Part shown: positions 58,104-64,000 of the stretch, piece by piece | How the letters are laid out: the number at the start of each line of letters is the position of its first letter | Position numbering within the stretch: the stretch's first letter is position 1 | DNA from: Paenibacillus montaniterrae | GTDB taxonomy: Bacteria > Bacillota > Bacilli > Paenibacillales > Paenibacillaceae | Direction of reading: 5' to 3' | Assembly (NCBI RefSeq): GCF_018403185.1 | Contig: NZ_BOSE01000009.1 | Coordinates: forward strand, 1-64,000 | Length of the DNA stretch: 64,000 nucleotides | Program-made: the position numbers and the translations under genes | The notes under the pieces: generated by a model | The model's input: the letters and a program-made list of their open reading frames with translations, nothing else | The model's database searches: none | What the model was told of the DNA's origin: nothing

Positions 58104-58187
58104 CAATATGATCGATCTGCGTTCAAGATCTATTATCATATTGTAGGAGGTGAAGTCTTACTTTTAATTAAGTAAGACATCTATTTG
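58104..58187 (+). promoter_or_regulatory. Structured leader: hairpin, SD, hairpin, TTG start
   Basis: Hairpin 1 (58104-58143; CAATATGAT/ATCATATTG with inner GATCT/AGATC) is followed by a perfect AGGAGGTGA (58145-58153). Hairpin 2 (GTCTTACTT 58155-58163 and AAGTAAGAC 58170-58178) follows, and then TTG at 58185. The SD is about 34 bases from the start, but folding hairpin 2 leaves about ten bases. An in-frame TAA at 58173 excludes any upstream start. Confidence 0.6.
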
Positions 58188-59528
58188 GGGACAACGATTA
58201 ACATTATTATTTTTGTTATATTAATTGCATTAACCGCATTTTTTGTGGCAACGGAATTTGCCATTGTTAAAATCCGCAGCTCGCGTGTCGACCAGCTTAT
58301 TGCTGAGGGGCGCAAAGGCTCTAAGGCGGCAAAGCATGTTACAACGCATCTTGATGAATATTTGTCAGCCTGTCAGCTTGGTATTACTGTAACAGCACTA
58401 GGTATTGGTATGGTCGGAGAAAGCACGTTTGAATTTATTTTGCACCCATTGTTTGAATCGATTGGCTTGCCAACCAGCTTGATTTCTGCTTTTACGATTG
58501 GTGCAGCCTTTCTAATTGCGACATTTCTGCACGTGGTTGTAGGTGAGCTGGCGCCTAAAACGGTAGCGATTCAAAAGGCGGAAGCAGTAACGCTTGCCTT
58601 TGCTAAACCGATCATGCTGTTCTATAAGCTATTATTCCCGTTTATTTGGTTCCTGAACGGTTCTGCTCGTGTTCTTGTCGGCTTGTTCGGCTTGAAGCAA
58701 GTGAGCGAGCATGAAATGACGCATACGCAGGAAGAGATTCGTCTCTTGATTGCAGAAAGCAATAAGTCAGGCGAAATCAACAACAGTGAGATGAAATTCG
58801 TTAACAATGTATTTGAATTTGACGATCGTCTAGCTCGCGAAATTATGATTCCGCGTACTGAGATGGTTGCTTTTAATATTGATACGCCGTACGAGGAAAT
58901 TCTGAAGCGTATATCTCAGGAAAAATATACGCGTTACCCGGTCTATGATGGGGATCGCGACAATATTATCGGTTTCTTCAACATTAAAGATTTTCTGATC
59001 CAAGGCTTGGAGGACCCGAGCAAGGCGAGAAGCTTTGCACTTAAAAATTTCATCAAGCCAATTATTAATGTCATTGAAACTACACCTATTAAAGAAGTTC
59101 TGCAAAAGATGCAAAAAGAGCGTATTCATATGGCGATTCTCGTGGATGAATACGGCGGAACCTCTGGTCTTGTAACAGCGGAGGATATTATCGAGGAGCT
59201 TGTCGGTGAAATTCGCGACGAATTTGACGGCGACGAGGTTGCTCATGTTCGTACCGTTGGTGAAGGTCATTATATTATTGACGCCAAGGTGCTGCTTGAT
59301 GAAGTGTCTGAACTGCTTCATATTCAGCTGGAAAATGATAATGTAGATACACTAGGCGGCTGGATCTTCGCGCAAAACACGGATTTGGACGTTAACAAAG
59401 TCATTACACATGAAGGCCATAGCTTTGCGATTAAGCAGAAAAAAGGTCTTGTACTGCAATTTATTGAAGTAAGGAAGCTGCCAGCTGTTGAAGTTGTTGC
59501 AGTAGAAGCCGAGGCTCAAATTTCATAG
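58185..59528 (+). CDS. CNNM/CorC-type transporter (hemolysin-C family)
   Basis: A 447-residue membrane protein. The DUF21/CNNM transmembrane domain (1-190; IALTAFFVATEFAIVKIRSSRVDQLI, VVGELAPKTVAIQKAE) is followed by a CBS pair (about 205-325; IPRTEMVAFNIDTPYEEIL, AILVDEYGGTSGLVTAEDIIEELVGEI) and the CorC_HlyC domain (about 340-435). The family moves Mg2+ or Co2+ or exports metal ions. A TTG start is forced by an in-frame stop twelve bases upstream; see the structured leader at 58104. Confidence 0.92.
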   Translation: MGTTINIIIFVILIALTAFFVATEFAIVKIRSSRVDQLIAEGRKGSKAAKHVTTHLDEYLSACQLGITVTALGIGMVGESTFEFILHPLFESIGLPTSLISAFTIGAAFLIATFLHVVVGELAPKTVAIQKAEAVTLAFAKPIMLFYKLLFPFIWFLNGSARVLVGLFGLKQVSEHEMTHTQEEIRLLIAESNKSGEINNSEMKFVNNVFEFDDRLAREIMIPRTEMVAFNIDTPYEEILKRISQEKYTRYPVYDGDRDNIIGFFNIKDFLIQGLEDPSKARSFALKNFIKPIINVIETTPIKEVLQKMQKERIHMAILVDEYGGTSGLVTAEDIIEELVGEIRDEFDGDEVAHVRTVGEGHYIIDAKVLLDEVSELLHIQLENDNVDTLGGWIFAQNTDLDVNKVITHEGHSFAIKQKKGLVLQFIEVRKLPAVEVVAVEAEAQIS

Positions 59529-59562
59529 AGTAGTTTCTAAGCGGCTTTGATATGCGTACGCC

Positions 59563-59612
59563 AAGAACTTCTTACACTCGCCGTAGACAGGCGATGTAAG
59601 AAGTTCTTTTTA
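59563..59612 (+). terminator. Strong terminator after the CNNM gene
   Basis: AAGAACTTCTTACA (59563-59576) pairs perfectly with TGTAAGAAGTTCTT (59595-59608), extended by TCGCC/GGCGA, then a T-run. Confidence 0.93.
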
Positions 59613-59663
59613 TTTTGCCAGAGTAGTAACAACAAATGAGGGGAAGAAAGGATTGAGCTTGAG

Positions 59664-60059
59664 ATGAAAGTCGTTTACTATAGCTGGCTTGCTGTTACTG
59701 GCATCATTGCTTTTTACGTTTTGGTAGCGCATTTCCCAAGTTATGTTGAAAATGAGCATCCTCTTTTTACGGATTTATTTACGGCCATCGTTTATATGCC
59801 TTGTTTCTTTATATTATTGGCGGCGATTCCTTCGCAATTAGCGATATCGCTCATCCGCGAACCTAAGAAACGTGTGCTTTGGAGTTTTGTTTTTCATGTG
59901 GTGGCTTGCATGCTCGTTCAGTTCATTTTTTCCTTTAATGTAGTTGCAAACTTGATGCTTATAGCCATCGGTCTGGCTGCCTCGGCTATTTATATGGCCG
60001 TCTCGTATTTGATTTTTTCATTGTTGAAGTTATGTTATAATCATAAAGTAATTTTATAG
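59664..60059 (+). CDS. Unknown small integral membrane protein
   Basis: A 131-residue protein with four predicted transmembrane helices (about 5-25, 36-62, 70-90, 95-123) and a short polar link SLIREPKKR. No family recognised. GAAAGG lies upstream of the ATG. It stands alone between a terminator and the TPP riboswitch. Confidence 0.75.
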   Translation: MKVVYYSWLAVTGIIAFYVLVAHFPSYVENEHPLFTDLFTAIVYMPCFFILLAAIPSQLAISLIREPKKRVLWSFVFHVVACMLVQFIFSFNVVANLMLIAIGLAASAIYMAVSYLIFSLLKLCYNHKVIL

Positions 60060-60072
60060 GTTTTTATATTTT

Positions 60073-60152
60073 GCGGGGGGACTTACGAGTTGAGAAGGTT
60101 AAAACCTGACCCTTTGAACCTGACAGTTAACACTGACGTAGGGAGCAATGGA
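60073..60152 (+). ncRNA. TPP (thi-box) riboswitch
   Basis: The conserved core is visible: GAGTTGAGAAGG (the CUGAGA-like helix element), ACCTGACCCTTTGAACCTGA (pyrophosphate/thiamine-binding loop region) and GACGTAGGGAGC. It sits about 75 bp before thiM and is followed by a terminator, so thiamine pyrophosphate should stop transcription of the salvage operon. Confidence 0.93.
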
Positions 60153-60155
60153 TTT

Positions 60156-60190
60156 GAGGCTTCTTTGTCGTGGACAAGGAGGCTTTTTTT
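60156..60190 (+). terminator. Riboswitch-controlled terminator
   Basis: GAGGCTTCTTTGTC pairs with GACAAGGAGGCTT through some G-U pairs and runs into seven T residues. It is the expression platform of the TPP riboswitch. Confidence 0.85.
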
Positions 60191-60226
60191 CGCTTGCGTC
60201 CGCCCAAAGCTTGAGGAGGACAGAAG

Positions 60227-61009
60227 ATGGATTTTAGTAAAGAAGTTCGAGAGAAAAGCAGCTTAGCGCATATCCGACAAGCAAGTCCGCTTGTGCATTG
60301 TATTACGAACTATGTTGTTTCCAATGTAACGGCCAATGGGCTGCTGGCTATTGGCGCATCGCCTGTTATGGCAGATGAGCTGGAGGAGGTTCAGGAAATG
60401 GTATCGATTGCTGGCGGCTTGCTGCTTAATATCGGTACGTTGAATGCCCGTACAACTGATTCTATGCTCGCTGCAGGCAAGCAAGCTAATCGTCTGGGCA
60501 TTCCGGTCGTGCTGGACCCTGTTGGGGTGGGTGCTACTTCTTACCGCCAGCGCTTTGTGCAGCGGCTGCTTTCTGAAATAAACTTTGATCTGCTGCGCTG
60601 CAACCGTGGCGAGCTGGCAGCGATTGCTGGCGTAGCCTGGCAGTCGCGCGGCGTCGATAGCGGAGAAGGCAGCCAGGATATTAAGGAGATTGCGAAGCAG
60701 GTGGCCAAGCAGTATCGCTGTCTCGTCGCCGTCACGGGAGACTGGGATTATGTAACGGATGGCGAGCGAGAAGCAATGATTACTGGAGGCGATATTCGCA
60801 TGACCGCTGTTACCGGCATGGGCTGCTTGCTTAGTGCGATCTGTGCGGCGGCGCTCTCTTTGCCGGGTGATCGCTTCAAGCATTTGCAAGGGGTGTTGCA
60901 GGACTATAAGCTGGCGGCAGAAATTGCAGGCGCTCAGCCAAAAATCGGCTCGTTTCAGGTGGAAATCATGAATGCGCTGGAGCAGCTTTCTGCAGGTGAG
61001 CGCTTATGA
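60227..61009 (+). CDS. thiM: Hydroxyethylthiazole kinase
   Basis: A 260-residue kinase phosphorylating 4-methyl-5-(2-hydroxyethyl)thiazole for thiamine salvage. Family motifs: CITNYVVSNVTANGLLAIGASPVMADE near the start, LDPVGVGAT, and the ATP-site TGMGCLLSAI. GGAGG precedes the ATG. First gene after the TPP riboswitch; its stop overlaps thiD (ATGA). Confidence 0.95.
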   Translation: MDFSKEVREKSSLAHIRQASPLVHCITNYVVSNVTANGLLAIGASPVMADELEEVQEMVSIAGGLLLNIGTLNARTTDSMLAAGKQANRLGIPVVLDPVGVGATSYRQRFVQRLLSEINFDLLRCNRGELAAIAGVAWQSRGVDSGEGSQDIKEIAKQVAKQYRCLVAVTGDWDYVTDGEREAMITGGDIRMTAVTGMGCLLSAICAAALSLPGDRFKHLQGVLQDYKLAAEIAGAQPKIGSFQVEIMNALEQLSAGERL

Positions 61010-61842
61010 ATATTGCCTTAACGATTGCCGGTTCAGACAGTGGAGGCGGAGCTGGCATCCAAGCCGATCTGAAAACATTTCAAGAGCTGGATGTGTTCGG
61101 AGCATCGGTCATTACTGCTGTTACCGCGCAAAATACGATCGGTGTGAGCGGAATTTCGGCGCTCCATCCACTGTTTGTAAAGAGCCAGCTTGACGCCTTG
61201 TACGATGACTTTTCGATTGCTGCGCTTAAAACGGGGATGCTGTTCTCCGCCGAAATGATCGAGATCGTAGCCGAGGTTTTGCAGGAGCGGGATTGGCAAA
61301 AACAGGCCATCGTCGTTGACCCGGTTATGATTGCCAAGGGCGGCGCAAATTTGCTGCAGGATACGGCTATTGAAGTGATGCGGCGCCAGCTGCTCCCAAT
61401 GGCTGCTGTATGTACGCCTAATATTCCGGAGGCTGAGGTGCTGACGGGGCTGCGCATTGAGCGCCAGGAGCAAATTAGAGAGGCGGCTGAGCACTTGCTG
61501 GACTACGGCATGCAGGCAGTCGTCATGAAGGGCGGACATTGGCAGACAACGGGGGAGCATGTGGTCGACTACGTATTTATGCGGAGCGGCGAGCGCTTCC
61601 AGCTCCATGCTCCCCGGATTGCGACCAATCATACGCATGGGACGGGCTGCACCTTCTCCGCGGCAATTACAGCGGAGCTGGCCAAGGGCGTGCAGCTGCG
61701 GCAAGCGATTATTACAGCGAAGCGGTATGTGCATGCTGCGATTGCTCACCCGCTCGAGCTGGGGCGCGGGCATGGACCGACGAATCATTTTGCCTATAAA
61801 AAATACGGTGATCGAGGAGAAGTGACTTATGTTGAAGGCTGA
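61006..61842 (+). CDS. thiD: Hydroxymethylpyrimidine/phosphomethylpyrimidine kinase
   Basis: A 278-residue ribokinase-like enzyme making HMP-PP. Motifs GSDSGGGAGIQADLKTF, VDPVMIAKGG, MKGGH and HTHGTGCTFSAAI are all present. Overlaps thiM by four and thiE by fourteen bases. Confidence 0.95.
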   Translation: MNIALTIAGSDSGGGAGIQADLKTFQELDVFGASVITAVTAQNTIGVSGISALHPLFVKSQLDALYDDFSIAALKTGMLFSAEMIEIVAEVLQERDWQKQAIVVDPVMIAKGGANLLQDTAIEVMRRQLLPMAAVCTPNIPEAEVLTGLRIERQEQIREAAEHLLDYGMQAVVMKGGHWQTTGEHVVDYVFMRSGERFQLHAPRIATNHTHGTGCTFSAAITAELAKGVQLRQAIITAKRYVHAAIAHPLELGRGHGPTNHFAYKKYGDRGEVTYVEG

Positions 61843-62467
61843 GCAGCTTGCGGTATATTTTGTGATGGGAAGCATAAACTGCAAGGGAATGCAGACTCCA
61901 CTGCAGGTGCTGGAGGATGCGCTGCAAGCCGGCATTACGATTTTCCAGCTGCGTGAAAAAGGAAAAGGCGCCTTGCAGGGAGCGGAGCTTGAGCAATTTG
62001 CACGGCAATGTCAGTCACTGTGCAGGCAATACAGCGTACCCTTTATCGTCAATGACGATATTGATCTGGCGCTAAAGCTCGGCGCCGACGGTGTTCATGT
62101 AGGGCAGGAGGATGAGGCGCTGCTTGAGGTTAAGCAAAAGCTGCCCCATGCGATTATTGGTGTATCTGTGCATACAGAGCAGGAAATGCAGCAGGCTGTT
62201 GCAGGCGGCGCAAATTATGTTGGAATTGGCCCGATTTATGCGACTAGCTCGAAGGAGGATGCAAGGCCGGCGGCAGGTGTTGGCTTTCTCCAAAGCATGC
62301 GGCAGCAGTATGGGAACTTTCCGATCGTGGCGATCGGCGGTATAACTGGAGAAAACGCCGCAATAGTCAAGCAGGCAGGTGCTGATGGCGTTGCGGTTAT
62401 TTCCGAGCTGTGCCAAAGTAATGACCGCAAGCGTACAGTGCGCTTGCTGTGCGGAGCTGAAGGCTAA
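61829..62467 (+). CDS. thiE: Thiamine-phosphate synthase
   Basis: A 212-residue TIM-barrel enzyme joining HMP-PP and thiazole phosphate. Motifs FQLREKGKG, VNDDIDLALKLGADGVHVGQED, YVGIGPIYATSSK and VAIGGI. Translationally coupled to thiD. Confidence 0.95.
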   Translation: MLKAEQLAVYFVMGSINCKGMQTPLQVLEDALQAGITIFQLREKGKGALQGAELEQFARQCQSLCRQYSVPFIVNDDIDLALKLGADGVHVGQEDEALLEVKQKLPHAIIGVSVHTEQEMQQAVAGGANYVGIGPIYATSSKEDARPAAGVGFLQSMRQQYGNFPIVAIGGITGENAAIVKQAGADGVAVISELCQSNDRKRTVRLLCGAEG

Positions 62468-62555
62468 CTGTAAAACCTTTACAAGAGCAGGCTCCAGCGT
62501 TAAAGTAAAAGGAGTAGTTAGATGGAAAGCTATTCAGGCTGGAGGCGATGAACAG

Positions 62556-62870
62556 ATGGCGATAGCCGAAGTGACAATCATTCCAATCGGTACAGGCAGC
62601 ACAAGCTTAAGCCCTTATGTAGCCGAGCTGCAGCGTGTGCTGCAAAAGCAACAGGGCATTACGTATACATTAACCTCTATGAGCACGATAATTGAAGGCG
62701 AGCTTGCGCATATATGGTCCGCGATTGCAGCGCTGCATGAAACACCGTTTCTTTCAGGCGCGCAGCGTGTTTCGACTTCGATTAAAATCGATGATCGGCG
62801 AGATAAAGCGAGCTCTTCTGAGCAAAAGCTGCGCTCTGTGCAGGAGAAGCTTGCCGAGCCGCAGAGCTAG
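62556..62870 (+). CDS. MTH1187/YkoF-type thiamine-binding protein
   Basis: A 104-residue cytoplasmic protein of the Thiamine_BP family (AEVTIIPIGTGSTSLSPYVAELQRVL, YTLTSMSTIIEGEL). These ferredoxin-like proteins bind thiamine or HMP. GGAGG lies ten bases before ATG 62556; the frame opens earlier inside thiE, but that part is a shadow. It lies last in the thiamine salvage operon. Confidence 0.85.
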   Translation: MAIAEVTIIPIGTGSTSLSPYVAELQRVLQKQQGITYTLTSMSTIIEGELAHIWSAIAALHETPFLSGAQRVSTSIKIDDRRDKASSSEQKLRSVQEKLAEPQS

Positions 62871-62895
62871 CTGCAATATACAAGGAAAGGAGAAA

Positions 62896-63033
62896 ATGAT
62901 GTCTTTTTCGTTTTCAATCTGGTTTTTGCTGCTGCTTGGGATCGGCTTAATTGCAGTGGCCGGCATAATATTTGCTATTATATATGTGATCCATTACGTC
63001 ACGACTAAAAACAAACGAAATCACCATCATTAA
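62896..63033 (+). CDS. Small membrane protein with His-rich end
   Basis: A 45-residue protein: one transmembrane helix (WFLLLLGIGLIAVAGIIFAIIYVIHYV) and a basic tail ending NKRNHHH. AAAGGAG lies just before ATG-ATG. It follows the thiamine-binding gene by 25 bp and precedes a terminator, so it may be the last operon member. Function unknown; a role in thiamine or precursor transport is conceivable but unsupported. Confidence 0.65.
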   Translation: MMSFSFSIWFLLLLGIGLIAVAGIIFAIIYVIHYVTTKNKRNHHH

Positions 63034-63046
63034 TGCTGTTAAATGT

Positions 63047-63105
63047 ACAACGCTCCTGCTGCAACCGAGTCTTGAAGGCTCATTGGTTGAAGTCAGGAGC
63101 GTTGT
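63047..63105. terminator. Bidirectional terminator
   Basis: ACAACGCTCCTG (63047-63058) pairs perfectly with CAGGAGCGTTGT (63094-63105), followed by TTTT on the plus strand. It separates the thiamine operon from the convergent SLH gene. Confidence 0.85.
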
Positions 63106-63123
63106 TTTACTTAAGTACGATCA

Positions 63124-64000
63124 TTATTTTGACGCTGATTCCAGGTAATCAACGACACGAATAATAACGGTCATCGCTTCAGCACGAGTGGTGCTGCGGT
63201 TTGGATCAAATTTGCCGTCAGCCTTGCCTGTCATAATGCCCAGCTCCGCAAGCAGTGCAATTTCATTTTGCGCCCATGCCGGGATGCTGCTCTTGTCGGC
63301 AAAGCTTAGCTCCGCTGTGCCGTCCAGCTTCAAAGCGCGAGCGATAATGACAGCCAGCTCAGCACGGGTAATATTTTGAGCAGGACGGAAAGTTCCATCC
63401 GTATAGCCGTTGATCAATTGCAAAGCGTTAAGCTGTGCCACATAAGGCTTGGCATAGGCAGGAATTGCCGCATGATCGGTAAACGAAGTGCTGCTGCTTC
63501 CGTCAGCAGGCAGCTTTAGTGCACGACCTACAATAGTAGCCAGCTCAGCACGGTTAAGCGCTTGGTCAGGACGGAAGGTGCCATCCTTATAGCCATTGAC
63601 AATACCAAGCTCAGTAGCACGATAAATGCCGATATATCCCCAATGCGAAGCAATATCTGTGTAGGAATTGCCGGCTTGATTTGGCTGTTCATTGCCTTGC
63701 TCTCCGCTGTTTCCGTTATTGTCTTCTCCAGCTGGTTGATCATTGCCGCCAGTGTTGCCGTTGTTTGCAGTGCCATTGTTTCCGCTATTGCCTGTGTTGC
63801 CATTGTTTCCACTATTGCCGCCACTGTTGCCGCCGCTATTGCTGGCTGTTCCAGTTACTTGGCTGCCGTTTTTCGAAATAGTGTAGTCGAGCTTTTCGCC
63901 GCTCCAGAAATGCAGCTTCAGCTTAACCTCTCCATCATTTAATTCGTTGAAGAAATTAGATGTCAGCGTCAATGTGTTGTTGCTGTAGTTCGGCTTAAAT
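63124..64000 (-). CDS. SLH-domain surface protein, C-terminal part (runs off the window)
   Basis: The frame stays open to the right edge of the window, so only the last 290 or so residues are seen. A CBM_X2-like end (NTLTLTSNFFNELNDGEVKLKLHFWSGEKLDYTI) leads into a low-complexity Gly/Asn linker (about 80 residues, NSGGNSGNNGN-type), then three SLH repeats (SYTDIASHWGYIGIYRATELGIVNGYKDGTFRPD; SFTDHAAIPAYAKPYVAQLNALQLINGYTDGTFRPA; SFADKSSIPAWAQNEIALLAELGIMTGKADGKFDPN). It anchors an unseen N-terminal enzyme or adhesin to the cell wall. An internal TTG at 63972 is not the true start. Confidence 0.88.
   Translation of the reverse strand, partial: FKPNYSNNTLTLTSNFFNELNDGEVKLKLHFWSGEKLDYTISKNGSQVTGTASNSGGNSGGNSGNNGNTGNSGNNGTANNGNTGGNDQPAGEDNNGNSGEQGNEQPNQAGNSYTDIASHWGYIGIYRATELGIVNGYKDGTFRPDQALNRAELATIVGRALKLPADGSSSTSFTDHAAIPAYAKPYVAQLNALQLINGYTDGTFRPAQNITRAELAVIIARALKLDGTAELSFADKSSIPAWAQNEIALLAELGIMTGKADGKFDPNRSTTRAEAMTVIIRVVDYLESASK

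Noticed and set aside
60263..60889. 208-codon frame opposite thiM
   Set aside because: Shadow of thiM, no ribosome site, His/Arg-rich random-like product.
61033..61935. 300-codon frame opposite thiD
   Set aside because: Shadow of a certain gene; no start signals and no family features.

Overview
The window reads like a chromosomal segment of a Paenibacillus-type Firmicute. The evidence is two cell-wall proteins ending in S-layer homology (SLH) triplets, many large secreted carbohydrate-active enzymes, 'CUT1' sugar ABC transporters without their own ATPase, strong AGGAGG ribosome binding sites, frequent GTG/TTG starts, and factor-independent terminators after most operons. No rRNA, tRNA, CRISPR array, prophage or intact transposase was seen. 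The genus is inferred from gene content only.

Layout. 1-604 holds a long-hairpin repeat (family D). 605-9109 (minus strand) is an eight-gene glycerol-phosphate operon: HAD phosphatase, sn-glycerol-1-phosphate dehydrogenase (AraM/EgsA type), DeoR/GlpR-type regulator, ABC ATPase, two permeases, binding lipoprotein and a glycerophosphodiester phosphodiesterase. A hairpin-repeat cluster (families A and C) sits between the last two genes. 9707-16923 is a small arabinan/L-arabinofuranoside regulon: a GH127 enzyme, a LacI regulator and a 1,259-residue secreted DUF5695/LamG/F5-8-type protein, joined by copies of the palindrome TTTAAACGTTTAAA. 17105-18838 holds a MerR regulator, a metallo-beta-lactamase-fold hydrolase and an unknown anchored protein. 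18953-21716 (minus) holds a GHL10-type hydrolase with a copper-amine-oxidase-like N-domain and an unknown secreted protein. 22161-26636 is a giant SLH-anchored alginate-lyase-like enzyme with a likely cre site at its promoter.

26857-32678 is a two-component system plus a three-gene ABC exporter of the antimicrobial-peptide-immunity type, split by a 1.4-kb array of hairpin repeats (four A/B units, then three C units). 32818-53543 is a 21-kb polysaccharide-use locus: divergent anchored GH2, two unusual solute-binding proteins, two permease pairs, an anchored NHL/TPR protein, a Yip1-type membrane protein, an anchored DUF5696 protein, a GH35 beta-galactosidase and a LacI regulator. This twin-transporter/DUF5696 assembly is the best candidate for an undescribed system here.

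53554-54157 is a scrap heap: partial A repeat, second D repeat, a 159-bp MITE with CTAG target duplication and an Rpn-nuclease remnant. 54246-57232 is an XRE regulator/PLDc_N/ABC operon. 57488-57832 is CsoR with a CsoR-like operator. 58185-59528 is a CNNM/CorC-type transporter whose Shine-Dalgarno and TTG start are separated by a hairpin. 60073-62870 is a TPP-riboswitch-controlled thiamine salvage operon (thiM-thiD-thiE and a thiamine-binding protein). The window ends in an SLH protein that runs off the right edge.
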